Shown one piece after another: positions 7,288 to 15,904 of a DNA stretch of 64,000 bases. The position numbers were made by a program, and so were the translations under genes. The notes beneath the pieces were generated by a model, which worked only from the letters and a program-made list of their open reading frames with translations, was not told the DNA's origin and ran no database searches. Origin of the DNA: Spirosoma radiotolerans (GTDB lineage: Bacteria > Bacteroidota > Bacteroidia > Cytophagales > Spirosomataceae); contig NZ_CP010429.1 of assembly GCF_000974425.1 (NCBI RefSeq), positions 868,001 to 932,000 of the forward strand, read 5' to 3'. Every line of letters starts with the position of its first letter. Position 1 is the first letter of the stretch.

Positions 7288-8145
7288 TTACCGCTTCTCA
7301 ATGCCGTCCAGCACGCGCCGGATGACATTGGCCCGCTGCATGAAATCGAGCGATGTATGTACATCCTGATCATCAATCACCTGCTTGAACTGTTGTAGGA
7401 ACTCGATATAGGCCGCCAGCGCATCCGAGACATTCGCCCGATTTTGATCGAAGATAGGGGCCCACATGGCCGGTGAGCTTTTCGCCAGGCGCACAGTTGA
7501 ACTGAAGCCCGTGCTGGCCATGTCGAAAATAGCCTGCTCATCTTTTTCTTTTTCCAGCACGGTCAGCCCGAGGGCAAAGGCGCTAATGTGACTTAGGTGC
7601 GATACATACGCCAGATGCAGATCATGTTCCTGCGGGTTCATGTAAAACAGCCGCATACCTGCATCCCGAAATAGGCTTTCGGTCAGCGTCAGGCTATCCG
7701 GATTGCTTTTCTCGCGGTCGCAGATAATGAGGTTTTTACCCGATAATAACTCTTTAAAAGCTGCTCCCGGCCCCGAATTTTCGGTACCTGCCATAGGGTG
7801 AACCGCCACAAACTGTGCTCGTTTGGGATGAGCATCGGCCACGTCGCAAATAAGGCCTTTGGTCGAGCCGAGGTCCAATACGGTGGCCCCCGGTGGCAAG
7901 TAGTCGAGGACGGTAGGCAACAGGTCGATGATAATATTGACGGGTGTTGCCAGAACGACCAGCGTGCTTTGGGCAACGGCTTCTTCGAGTGGCAATACAT
8001 CGTCGACGATTCCTTTGGCTAAAGCCAACTGTCCATTTACGACCGATGTATCGACGCCGATAAAGCGCATTTTGGGGTATTTCTCACGAATGGCCAGGGC
8101 AAATGAGCCGCCTAATAAGCCTATTCCTATAATGCTGACAACCAT
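7288..8145 (-). CDS. tyrA: Prephenate dehydrogenase
   Basis: A 285-residue enzyme of tyrosine synthesis that oxidatively decarboxylates prephenate to 4-hydroxyphenylpyruvate. It begins with a Rossmann dinucleotide motif, VVSIIGIGLLGGS (GxGxxG type), and contains VHPMAGTE, the signature of the TyrA active site. The ATG at 8145 is chosen because the Rossmann strand starts right there; a longer frame would overlap the upstream gene. It lies 50 nt behind an aminotransferase that could supply the final transamination, so the two form a tyrosine/phenylalanine operon. There is no fused chorismate mutase or ACT domain. Confidence 0.88.
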   Translation of the reverse strand: MVVSIIGIGLLGGSFALAIREKYPKMRFIGVDTSVVNGQLALAKGIVDDVLPLEEAVAQSTLVVLATPVNIIIDLLPTVLDYLPPGATVLDLGSTKGLICDVADAHPKRAQFVAVHPMAGTENSGPGAAFKELLSGKNLIICDREKSNPDSLTLTESLFRDAGMRLFYMNPQEHDLHLAYVSHLSHISAFALGLTVLEKEKDEQAIFDMASTGFSSTVRLAKSSPAMWAPIFDQNRANVSDALAAYIEFLQQFKQVIDDQDVHTSLDFMQRANVIRRVLDGIEKR

Positions 8146-8195
8146 CTGAATTACACCGGCAACCCGGCGGGATTTTTTATGATTTTTTTGATGGA

Positions 8196-9374
8196 CTATT
8201 GAGGCATCTTCAGACGGGCCGTTGCCTCTTCTATTCGCTCCCTGGGCAGGCACAACGACACGCGCACGTAGCGGTTTCCTTTTGGTCCAAAAATAAAGCC
8301 GGGGGCAATGAACACGTGTTTTGTCAACAGCAAATCATCGACCAGCGCTTCGGCAGAGGGTACTGAGTCAGGCAGCTTAGCCCAGATAAATAATCCCTCC
8401 TGATCAGTGGAGTAGGTACAGCCCAGCGCATCCAGCAACGCATGTATGGCATCCAGCCGGCCCTGGTAAACTGCATTGCGCTCCCGGTGCCAATCATCGG
8501 AGTTGGTGAGGGCTTCGGTAGCCGCGTCCATCAACGGTTTGAACTGGCCCGAATCCACGTTGCTTTTAATGGCCAGCACCGAATCCACGTAAGGCTTTTC
8601 CCCTGCCATCCAGCCAATGCGCCAGCCTGCCATGTTGTGTGACTTGCTGAGCGAGTTAAGTTCAATCGCCACCTCCCTGGCGCCATCTACCGATAGCAGG
8701 CTGATGGGCGGCTTCTTGTTTAAAATCAGGCTGTAGGGGTTATCGTGACATAACAGTAGTTTATAGTCATTCGCAAAGCGAACCGCCCGCTCAAACAGGG
8801 CACGGGTTGCAGGCGCGCCAGTTGGCATGTGCGGGTAATTCATCCACATAATTTTGACCGGGTGCCGTGGGTCTGTATTGGCGATTATGTCCTCCAGAAC
8901 GTCCCAATCAGGTTGCCAGCCGTTATTTTCCATAAGCGGGTATTCGCGTACGGAAGCACCCACCATTGCACTCACGGCGCGGTAAGCCGGGTACCCAAGT
9001 TCAGGTACCAGCACCCCGTCACCATCGTTCAAAAACGTGAGCGAGATGTGGGTAATGCCTTCTTTCGAGCCAATGAGTGGCAAAATCTCCGTATCGGGGT
9101 CGAGTGGAACGCCATACGTATGATTGTAAAAGGCCGCAATAGCCTGACGAAGTGCTGGCGTGCCTTTATAAGGTTGATACCCATGCGCCGTTGGCTGCTG
9201 CACGGACTTGATTAAGGCATCGATCGTATTGGGGGATGGCATCAGGTCTGGATTGCCAATGCCCAGATTAATGACGTCATGACCAGCCGCCTGAAGACGA
9301 CGGACTTCGGCCAGTTTTACTGAAAAATAATATTCCTGCGTTTGGTCGGCGCGGTGGGCAAGAGGGATAATCAC
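8196..9374 (-). CDS. Class I/II aminotransferase, probably aromatic amino acids
   Basis: A 392-residue PLP-dependent, fold-type I aminotransferase. Visible are the N-terminal INLGIGNPDL, the MNYPHMPTGA substrate/cofactor loop, DNPYS for PLP and the Schiff-base lysine K244 in SLSKSHNMAGW. The sequence resembles the LL-diaminopimelate/aspartate aminotransferase branch. Its operon with tyrA suggests it transaminates 4-hydroxyphenylpyruvate or prephenate; a lysine-pathway role remains the alternative. A -7-like TATCTTTG lies about 80 nt upstream. Confidence 0.85.
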   Translation of the reverse strand: MIIPLAHRADQTQEYYFSVKLAEVRRLQAAGHDVINLGIGNPDLMPSPNTIDALIKSVQQPTAHGYQPYKGTPALRQAIAAFYNHTYGVPLDPDTEILPLIGSKEGITHISLTFLNDGDGVLVPELGYPAYRAVSAMVGASVREYPLMENNGWQPDWDVLEDIIANTDPRHPVKIMWMNYPHMPTGAPATRALFERAVRFANDYKLLLCHDNPYSLILNKKPPISLLSVDGAREVAIELNSLSKSHNMAGWRIGWMAGEKPYVDSVLAIKSNVDSGQFKPLMDAATEALTNSDDWHRERNAVYQGRLDAIHALLDALGCTYSTDQEGLFIWAKLPDSVPSAEALVDDLLLTKHVFIAPGFIFGPKGNRYVRVSLCLPRERIEEATARLKMPQ

Positions 9375-9450
9375 TTCTGAACCGGGATTTATGGGATTTT
9401 TTTAGTTCCCTGATTTTATAAAAGACGAACCAGTGAGGTAATACAACATG

Positions 9451-9458
9451 CAAAGATA
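9451..9458 (-). promoter_or_regulatory. Probable -7 box of the aminotransferase-tyrA operon
   Basis: The minus strand reads TATCTTTG (9458-9451), matching TAnnTTTG, 77 nt before the ATG. No clear TTTG -33 partner is seen at the usual distance. Confidence 0.35.
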
Positions 9459-9575
9459 CGCGTCCGCACAATGGCTACGAATCATCACAGACTTGTATAA
9501 TAATGTGAATAATAGCTGATTGATTTTTGTCATCATTCACGTTATACCAGAAATCAAGGCTGGGCAGACACAAAC

Positions 9576-10133
9576 CTAAGAATTCTGGTTCAGGCAGTAT
9601 TTTAGGAGGGGAGCTAAGTGCAATGACTGCATCATTTCACCACTGTTGATGATCGCGATGGCTCGTTCCTGTGATACCAGATGGACGGTAATCTCCTCCG
9701 TAGATTCGAGGTGTTGCGCTTGTTTCAACTCAACGCCCGTTGCCAGAAAGGCATGCGTCAGGTTAGAATGCGTACCAGGGTTCGCCGAAAGGGTCATTAG
9801 CGGTTCCCAGTGGCCTCCACCAAAACCGGTTTCTTCCAGAAGTTCGCGTTGGGCAGCCACCAGCGGGTCCTCGCCGGGATCGACGACACCCGCACACAGT
9901 TCGTAATGAACACCGGCAAGGCCATGCCGATACTGTCGGATCAGAACCAGTTGGTTATCCGTCGTAACGGCAACAACATTGACCCAATCAGGGTATTCGA
10001 AAATAAAATAATTGGGAATGGTGCCACCGTTTTCCATGCGGATGGCTTCTTTCCGAACCGTGAACCACGGTAATGTATGGATGTATTCAGAGCGTTCGAC
10101 CTGCCAGGGCCGGGGATCATTGTCGGGAGTCAT
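9576..10133 (-). CDS. Nudix hydrolase (ADP-ribose pyrophosphatase-like)
   Basis: A 185-residue Nudix protein. The full box G-x5-E-x7-RE-x2-EE-x-GF is present at residues 82-104 (starting GVVDPGEDP), which binds the metals that cleave nucleoside diphosphates linked to other groups. The N-terminal beta-sheet extension and overall length fit the ADP-sugar/ADP-ribose pyrophosphatase subgroup; the exact substrate is not determined. It starts 20 nt after the esterase gene upstream, suggesting a two-gene transcript. Confidence 0.85.
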   Translation of the reverse strand: MTPDNDPRPWQVERSEYIHTLPWFTVRKEAIRMENGGTIPNYFIFEYPDWVNVVAVTTDNQLVLIRQYRHGLAGVHYELCAGVVDPGEDPLVAAQRELLEETGFGGGHWEPLMTLSANPGTHSNLTHAFLATGVELKQAQHLESTEEITVHLVSQERAIAIINSGEMMQSLHLAPLLKYCLNQNS

Positions 10134-10153
10134 AGCTACAAAGGTAGGCAGAC

Positions 10154-11419
10154 CTATCGGACTAATTCATCCGCAAAGCGCAGGTATTGTTCCCAGTCGT
10201 AGTTCATGACATCGTGTTTGCCAGTCCGGTCGTGGTAACGAACGGTCTGCCCAATGGGCTGGTTCACGGCCGGGAAAGTCGTTGTGCCCAGCCCAACTTT
10301 GCCATAAAGGGCGTAAACGGGGGTCGTATAGGCAGCTCCCAAAAATTCACCTTTCGGGTCCGACCACTGGTCCCCATCGGCACTGGCAACGTAGAGGGGG
10401 CGGGGTGCTACCAGGGCCAGCAGTTCGTGCTGATCGACCGGCAGGTCGTCTACGCGCTTATTATAGGTTTTATAGCGCTCACAAAACCAGTGCGGAAAGC
10501 TGATATTGAGTCGTTCAACGGTTTCGCCATACCAACGGCGGGACAGGGCCGCACCGCCTTCACCCGATTCATTGGCAATAACGGCCGCAAATCGGTCATC
10601 CTGCGCACCAGCCCATAGCGCAGCTTTCCCAATGCGTGAATGACCGATGGAAATAACCCGTTTGGCATCAATGGCTGGATCGGTCTGGAGGTAGTCGAGT
10701 ATTCGGCTCATGCCCCACGCCCAGGCGCCAATGGCTCCCCAGTTATCGGCCCTGGTTGTATCGCCCAGTACCGACCGAATGCCCGCATGCCAGCCCTCTG
10801 GGTAATCAGGTTCGAGATCGCCGTAATAGGCGGTAGCCACGGCGTAGCCTCGTTTCAGAATCATTGATATGGGCCAGCGCCGTTCCTGCATACCACGGGC
10901 TTTCTCGGTAGCTTTGTTATTGACCGAAACGTCGCCGGTTCCACTCATCATCCAGCGTGTTGAAAGTGGAAGGTCGGCTTCCGTTGTGACGCAGTGATTG
11001 CCACAAAAATTCAGTCCCAGAAAAACTGGCGCTGCCTTTCGGCCCTTGGGTACATATAGCAGGACATCAATGGATGGTAATTTCGGGTAGTCGACAAATT
11101 TGATGGATATCAGTTTACGGATGGCTAATCCATTCAGCGCAGAGGAGTCAACAGAAGTTGTCTGAAAGCGGAGTCTGACGGTTTGTTTAGGCGTCTTTCC
11201 GTACACATTTTCGGCAAAGAGTTGCAGGAGTTCGATCCGGCGAGTAGCCCATTCGGCCCGCGTTTTTATTGCTTTGCCTGATGCGTTAATTAAGGGGTTG
11301 GGCAATTTGTAGGTGCCCACTTTTGTTTCGTCGTAGTTGTAAACGGATTCGGCTACCTGTCCATTGGTAAAATGTCCGGTCAGCAAGGCAACGGCTAAAC
11401 AAAACAGCAATCGAGTCAT
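10154..11419 (-). CDS. Secreted CE15-type (glucuronoyl esterase-like) hydrolase
   Basis: A 421-residue secreted alpha/beta hydrolase with a signal peptide at about residues 1-21. The nucleophile motif GHSRIGKAALW (S261) matches the GCSRxGK pattern of carbohydrate esterase family 15, with H402 (GKHDVMNYD) as the catalytic histidine and E284 as the likely acid. CE15 enzymes cleave esters between lignin and glucuronoxylan or related uronic acid esters. Histidine replaces the common cysteine of GCS, so substrate specificity may differ. The start is the ATG at 11419; a longer frame would bury the signal peptide under 37 extra residues. Confidence 0.8.
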   Translation of the reverse strand: MTRLLFCLAVALLTGHFTNGQVAESVYNYDETKVGTYKLPNPLINASGKAIKTRAEWATRRIELLQLFAENVYGKTPKQTVRLRFQTTSVDSSALNGLAIRKLISIKFVDYPKLPSIDVLLYVPKGRKAAPVFLGLNFCGNHCVTTEADLPLSTRWMMSGTGDVSVNNKATEKARGMQERRWPISMILKRGYAVATAYYGDLEPDYPEGWHAGIRSVLGDTTRADNWGAIGAWAWGMSRILDYLQTDPAIDAKRVISIGHSRIGKAALWAGAQDDRFAAVIANESGEGGAALSRRWYGETVERLNISFPHWFCERYKTYNKRVDDLPVDQHELLALVAPRPLYVASADGDQWSDPKGEFLGAAYTTPVYALYGKVGLGTTTFPAVNQPIGQTVRYHDRTGKHDVMNYDWEQYLRFADELVR

Positions 11420-11613
11420 AAATAGGTTCGGAGAGAAACGTCTGATGAAAAAGCGAAAGGCCCTGTTTTTCATACTGTTTAGATGCTCTATACAGCGTAA
11501 AATGTATCTGAATTTATGGCTTTTTTGCAAAAATCATATTAACCAACCTGCCTGATTCGTTGTAGAGAGGACTTTTTGCTTTTGCGGATTTCGTTCGCAC
11601 AACCTGAAACCTG

Positions 11614-12198
11614 ATGAAGAACATCATTGCCCTTTTCGCTGCTGCGTCCTGTCTTTTCTTTTCGTCCTGCCATCGCCCCGTTGCCTATTTCCAGCCGACC
11701 TCCCATCCGGCGGCAGCCAGAATCCCGACTGAGCAGCCAGTGGCGCAGGCAAACACAACGGGTTCAGATTCGGCCAGACAGGTGACTAGTCCATCGGCAA
11801 TTGTTCCGCAATCGATTATGCCCGCTGTTGCCAGCCGAACGAATCGACCTACGCAAGCGGAGGAGAAGCGCATTGAACGCCGAATGCATCGGATAAACGC
11901 TTTATTAACGAATCCAACAACCAAAGCTTCGGATCATCAACCGGGTCCTAAGCCCAAGAAAAAACTCAGACTAGGTAACCAGATCCGTCAGAGTCTGGGT
12001 ATGAAACTTCGGCCTGAACTCAACTGGTGGCAGCGGATTAGCTGGAAGTTGAAAGCATCGGTACTTGTTATTCTGGTAGCGGTCCTGTTTGCTATTTTAC
12101 ACATTACCATACTCGCCATTATCTTCGGTATTGTGGGCGCGTTTCTGCTCATCAGCGGCCTCAAACGGTCATTTAAAGTGAGAAGACCCTGGTTTTGA
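11614..12198 (+). CDS. Lipoprotein with C-terminal membrane helices
   Basis: A 194-residue protein with a lipoprotein signal (lipobox FSSC, cysteine at residue 19). A Pro/Ala/Thr-rich linker runs to about residue 95, then a basic stretch, and a C-terminal hydrophobic block (about residues 145-180) forms one or two membrane helices. No enzymatic motif. The mix of lipid anchor and membrane helix is common in uncharacterised Bacteroidota proteins. It is divergent from the esterase gene and converges on the nucleoside hydrolase gene. Function unknown. Confidence 0.65.
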   Translation: MKNIIALFAAASCLFFSSCHRPVAYFQPTSHPAAARIPTEQPVAQANTTGSDSARQVTSPSAIVPQSIMPAVASRTNRPTQAEEKRIERRMHRINALLTNPTTKASDHQPGPKPKKKLRLGNQIRQSLGMKLRPELNWWQRISWKLKASVLVILVAVLFAILHITILAIIFGIVGAFLLISGLKRSFKVRRPWF

Positions 12199-12272
12199 CC
12201 AGGCCGCTTTCTTATAAAGTTATCTTCTCCACACTGACTTCACCGTTACTAAATGTAGGTGCGCAAATTTAT

Positions 12273-13211
12273 TTAGGGCAATCCCTTCACCGCTTCGTAG
12301 ATCAGCTGAATGTACTTTTTGCGGTCGATGTCATAGACGAATTCGACATTCGGTGTTTTCTTCAGAACATCGAAAAAGTCGACGACGGTTGTGCCCGCCG
12401 TTAGGGTGCCGTTTACTTCTACATCGACATAACACGGCTTTGACATAAACATGGATGGGTCAATAAGCCAGGCAATGGAGCAGGGGTCGTGAAGGGCTGC
12501 GCCACCGTCCAGTTCGGGGCGTTCGCGCCGGTAGTAAATGGAAAAAAAGTCCATCAATTCAGCAACGACCTGCCCCGACTTATTCCCGATGGCTCTGAAC
12601 AGCTCGATGTCTTCCTGAAACACCAGCGCCTTGTGTGTCACATCCAGGCCGCACATGGTTATGGGCACGCCAGACCTAAATACAATGGCAGCCGCTTCGG
12701 GATCAACGTAAATATTAAATTCGGCTGTGGGAGTGATGTTGCCCCGAAACGCCCCGCCCCCCATGAGCGAAATGCGTTCAATCTTGGCTTTTAACTGTGG
12801 ATACGCCAGCAGGAACGTAGCAATATTGGTGAGTGGTCCTGTTGGAACAAGGGTTATTTTTTCTGTGCTCTCCGTCAGAATTGCCGCCATAGCCTCAACG
12901 GCTGACAGGAGTCCGGGTTTTAGGACGGGTTCGGGCAAAATCGGGCCGTCGAGGCCCATTTCTCCATGGACGTTATCCGCAATGATGAGCTCCCGGAAGA
13001 GGGGTTTTTCACTGCCTTTATACACCGGAATATCAGCCCTAATCAACGAGGTGATTTTCAACGCATTTCTTAGCGTTTTTTCCTGAGTCTGGTTGCCCGC
13101 TGATGTGGTGATGGCTTTGATATCAAACAGGCCGCTGCCAAACGCGAGCATTAGCATAACTGCATCATCGTGACCGGGATCGCAGTCGATAAGTATGGGT
13201 ATTTTCTTCAT
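12273..13211 (-). CDS. Nucleoside hydrolase (inosine-uridine preferring family)
   Basis: A 312-residue ribohydrolase that splits nucleosides into base and ribose for salvage. The family signature DCDPGHDDA (residues 9-17) provides the calcium-binding aspartates, and a downstream LVPTGPLTN and H/D-rich C-terminal half fit the family. Length is typical. The preferred base cannot be told from sequence. It is a single gene followed by a 360-bp intergenic region on its upstream side. Confidence 0.88.
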   Translation of the reverse strand: MKKIPILIDCDPGHDDAVMLMLAFGSGLFDIKAITTSAGNQTQEKTLRNALKITSLIRADIPVYKGSEKPLFRELIIADNVHGEMGLDGPILPEPVLKPGLLSAVEAMAAILTESTEKITLVPTGPLTNIATFLLAYPQLKAKIERISLMGGGAFRGNITPTAEFNIYVDPEAAAIVFRSGVPITMCGLDVTHKALVFQEDIELFRAIGNKSGQVVAELMDFFSIYYRRERPELDGGAALHDPCSIAWLIDPSMFMSKPCYVDVEVNGTLTAGTTVVDFFDVLKKTPNVEFVYDIDRKKYIQLIYEAVKGLP

Positions 13212-13571
13212 TAGTTAGCAGGTAAGAGCATAAAGCTTACTCGAAGGCCAGGGCCGTTCGCACGTTTGGTCGCTAAGATACAGTCATTCGGATTCACGAA
13301 CGGACAAACGACTCAAGAGTTCTTTTCTGACCTTGGTTACGCTTTCTACGAAGTTTAGCGGTTAACAGATTACCAGTCGTATTTATTCATATAGCGCATC
13401 ATTAGGGCCTTTCCTGGTTAATGTATAGTTTACAGTCTAACCACTAATCGGTTACTTAACCCGTATTAAGTATATTTAACTAATTTTTAATTATAATTTT
13501 GGACTGTTTAGACGCAATTTTACGGTTTTAGGGGTAGTAAAACCTATTTATATTGAGGCCCTGTTCATCGA
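13212..13571. other. Long regulatory intergenic region before the metal-efflux operon
   Basis: The 360 bp between the divergent nucleoside hydrolase and efflux operon carry no convincing gene. Near the operon there is AT-rich DNA, a short palindrome GGTTACTTAACC (13450-13461), a -7 box and a 7-7-7 inverted repeat, listed separately. Confidence 0.6.
13494..13544 (+). promoter_or_regulatory. Promoter and downstream inverted repeat of the metal-efflux operon
   Basis: TAATTTTG (13494-13501) matches the -7 consensus. Downstream of the expected start, GGTTTTA (13524-13530) and TAAAACC (13538-13544) form a perfect 7-7-7 inverted repeat, 28 nt before the first ATG. It could be a repressor site or an mRNA hairpin controlling metal-induced expression. 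Confidence 0.45.
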
Positions 13572-14867
13572 ATGATTTTTCAAAAAACAAGCCTATACCT
13601 ACTGTGTATCTGTTCGGTTATAACGGCCTCTGCACAGACAACGCTGACCTTGCGGCAAACGCTTCAACAAGTGCGGGAGAATAGCCCGGCTCTACGTGTT
13701 GAGCGACTGAATATCAACGCGGCCCAGGCTGACCAGATTACAGCTAACCTGCGCCCTAATCCAGTACTAAACAATCAGACTCTATTTCAACTCCAGCAAA
13801 CGCCCGGAGCTATAGTGCCGTCAGGAGAGGGCGTTGGGGTACTAAACCGCCAGCGACGACAGTTCTGGTTACAGGCGACAAAGGAGTTTGATATTCACAA
13901 CAAGCGCGCGTATCGAAGCCGCTTTGCCGAAGCCAACACCAATCTGGCCGTGCGAAGTGTAGCCGAAACGGAACGAGGCTTGCTGTTCGATGCGGCCAAC
14001 CGTTATCTGGATGCCTGGTATGCACGCATCCAACTGGCCTTGTTGCAGCGGGCTAAAGCCAATGTCGACACGCTGGTTCAATTGAACCGGGTTCGTCTTA
14101 AAGATTTGGTTATCAGTAGTACTGATCTTACCCGAACACAGTTGATCTCAGATCAGTACGATATTCAGACTCGCACTGCTCAGCAGGATCTTCGTAACCG
14201 GCTGAACGATCTGCGCCTGGTGATCGGCGCGGCAGACAGCATCAATGTGGCGCTCAACGACTCGATTATTAACCCCGCGTTTAGTAATCCGCTGAGTTTG
14301 TATCCGTCTGTGAATGCCAGCGCAGACAGCCTGTTACAGATGGCGACTACAACGCGTACTGACGTACGTGTTGCTGAGGCTAACCTGGAATCGGCCCGGC
14401 GTAACGTGGACTTACAGCAAGTGCTCGCCAAACCGCGCAACGAAGCTGGATTAATCTGGAACCCCCAGAATGCAATTCCTTACGCGGGTGTTTTTCTGAC
14501 CCTCGAACTACCTGTTTACAGCCGTAATCAGGGCGAAATTCAGAAGTCACGGGTGTTGCAGGAACAGGCAGGACAGGCGGCTGCCCTGGTTCAGCGGCAA
14601 ATACGGGCCGAAGTGCAAACGGCTTACCAATCGTTTACGACGAGTCGCCAGAATATTGAACGGTATGTAGCTATTCGGCGTGATGCCGACCGGGTGCTGG
14701 CATCGGTTCGGTACGCGTATCTGCGGGGCGCTACTACCTTAATCGACTTGTTGCAGGCACAATCGTCCTGGTTCGAAACGCAAACGGCTTACTATCAGGC
14801 GCTCTATACCCACCGTCAAAATTATGTCCGGCTGTTATACGTAACCGGGCAGATTAACGCTTACTGA
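13572..14867 (+). CDS. Outer-membrane factor of a heavy-metal RND efflux system (CusC/CzcC-like)
   Basis: A 431-residue TolC-family protein with a signal peptide at about residues 1-21. Two repeated helical units are visible, with the typical openings SPALRVERLNINAAQA and TDVRVAEANLESARRN. Three copies form a beta-barrel plus alpha-barrel duct from the periplasm to the outside. It is the first gene of a complete outer-membrane factor, adaptor and pump operon, with the adaptor starting 2 nt after its stop. The metal is set by the pump rather than by this component. Confidence 0.88.
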   Translation: MIFQKTSLYLLCICSVITASAQTTLTLRQTLQQVRENSPALRVERLNINAAQADQITANLRPNPVLNNQTLFQLQQTPGAIVPSGEGVGVLNRQRRQFWLQATKEFDIHNKRAYRSRFAEANTNLAVRSVAETERGLLFDAANRYLDAWYARIQLALLQRAKANVDTLVQLNRVRLKDLVISSTDLTRTQLISDQYDIQTRTAQQDLRNRLNDLRLVIGAADSINVALNDSIINPAFSNPLSLYPSVNASADSLLQMATTTRTDVRVAEANLESARRNVDLQQVLAKPRNEAGLIWNPQNAIPYAGVFLTLELPVYSRNQGEIQKSRVLQEQAGQAAALVQRQIRAEVQTAYQSFTTSRQNIERYVAIRRDADRVLASVRYAYLRGATTLIDLLQAQSSWFETQTAYYQALYTHRQNYVRLLYVTGQINAY

Positions 14868-14869
14868 TC

Positions 14870-15826
14870 ATGAAACTTCATCCCATAGTCCTGTTGGCCC
14901 TTTTGACTGTTGCCTGCAAAGACAAGCCAAAGCCAGTCGTTACCTCCATACCGCACCCGACCATTAGCACCGATGGCACACGCATCACGTTTCCAGATTC
15001 GCTGATGATGAGTCCCTTTACAACCCAACCGGCTCGGTCGGGGGCGATCCGCACCGATTTTTCGGCACCGGGTCATGTGGCGGCTATGGTTCTGCGGTCT
15101 ACTGAAAATCCGGCGGAACGGCTGGTGTTATTCGATGAGCCAAGTTTGTCCGATAACTACACCGCTATCTTGCAACATCGCATTAACATTCAGACAGAGC
15201 GGGGTAACCTGGAACGAGTAAAAGACTTGCAGGCGCACGGAGCGGCATCGGGCAAAGAAGTAATTGAAGCCCAAACGCAGCTGGCCAACGAAGAAGCGGC
15301 TATTATCTCAGACGAAGCAACCCTGAAACTGGCTGGCTTCGACCCTGAAGCCCTTCGGAAAGCACGCCCGAATACGATTCTGGTGGTGTGCGAAATACCG
15401 GAAAATCAGTTTGGCAGTATCCGGAAAGGCTTAGTCTGTAGGCTGAACTTTACGGCCTTCCCCAACGAGCGGTTCGTGGGTGTTATTGACAACGTCAACG
15501 ACTATGTCGACAACACGACCCGCCAGATTAAGCTACGGATTTCAGTGGCCAATCCCGATGGCCGATTGAAAGCGGGCATGTTCGCACAGGCTGAGTTTGG
15601 TGTGTCGGAAGGCAACCTGATGACCGTTTCGCGCGACGCGATTGTAACGGTACAGGGGCGCGATTATGTCTTTATCCAGACGGGTCCAAGAGCCGTTGAA
15701 CGGCGGGCGGTTGAACTCGGGCAGCAACGTGCCGACCGCGTGGTGGTGCAGAACGGACTGAAAGAAAATGACCAGGTCGTTACGGCCAATGTGCTGCAAT
15801 TGAAAGGCTTAAGCTTTGGGTATTAA
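14870..15826 (+). CDS. Periplasmic adaptor (membrane fusion) lipoprotein of the efflux system
   Basis: A 318-residue adaptor with a lipoprotein signal (LTVAC, cysteine at residue 16). A short helical hairpin (near residues 95-150, with VKDLQAHGAASGKEVIEAQ) is flanked by lipoyl-like and beta-barrel halves (LVVCEIPENQFGSI; LRISVANPDGRLKAGMFAQAEF). It bridges the inner-membrane pump and outer-membrane duct. It is somewhat shorter than typical CusB/CzcB and has no extended metal-binding N-terminus. The start overlaps nothing and sits 2 nt after the previous stop, indicating coupled translation. Confidence 0.85.
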   Translation: MKLHPIVLLALLTVACKDKPKPVVTSIPHPTISTDGTRITFPDSLMMSPFTTQPARSGAIRTDFSAPGHVAAMVLRSTENPAERLVLFDEPSLSDNYTAILQHRINIQTERGNLERVKDLQAHGAASGKEVIEAQTQLANEEAAIISDEATLKLAGFDPEALRKARPNTILVVCEIPENQFGSIRKGLVCRLNFTAFPNERFVGVIDNVNDYVDNTTRQIKLRISVANPDGRLKAGMFAQAEFGVSEGNLMTVSRDAIVTVQGRDYVFIQTGPRAVERRAVELGQQRADRVVVQNGLKENDQVVTANVLQLKGLSFGY

Positions 15827-15898
15827 TGTCTGGCTGAGGCTTCTGCTTTGCCCGGACGTCAACACTTTACAAGGCCAAGCAGGAGCTTGGCCCAGACA
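15827..15898 (+). repeat. Intercistronic stem-loop between adaptor and pump genes
   Basis: TGTCTGG (15827-15833) pairs with CCAGACA (15892-15898), and 15838-15851 pairs with 15873-15886 at 12 of 14 positions. The right half can instead form its own perfect 8-4-8 hairpin, GGCCAAGC-agga-GCTTGGCC (15873-15892). It may stabilise or attenuate the mRNA or be a REP-like repeat. Confidence 0.6.
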
Positions 15899-15904
15899 AA
15901 ATAA

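Noticed and set aside
13212..13493. Small gene in the 360-bp region before the efflux operon
   Set aside because: No frame on either strand gave a convincing protein; stop codons are frequent and the base composition is AT-rich toward the promoter.
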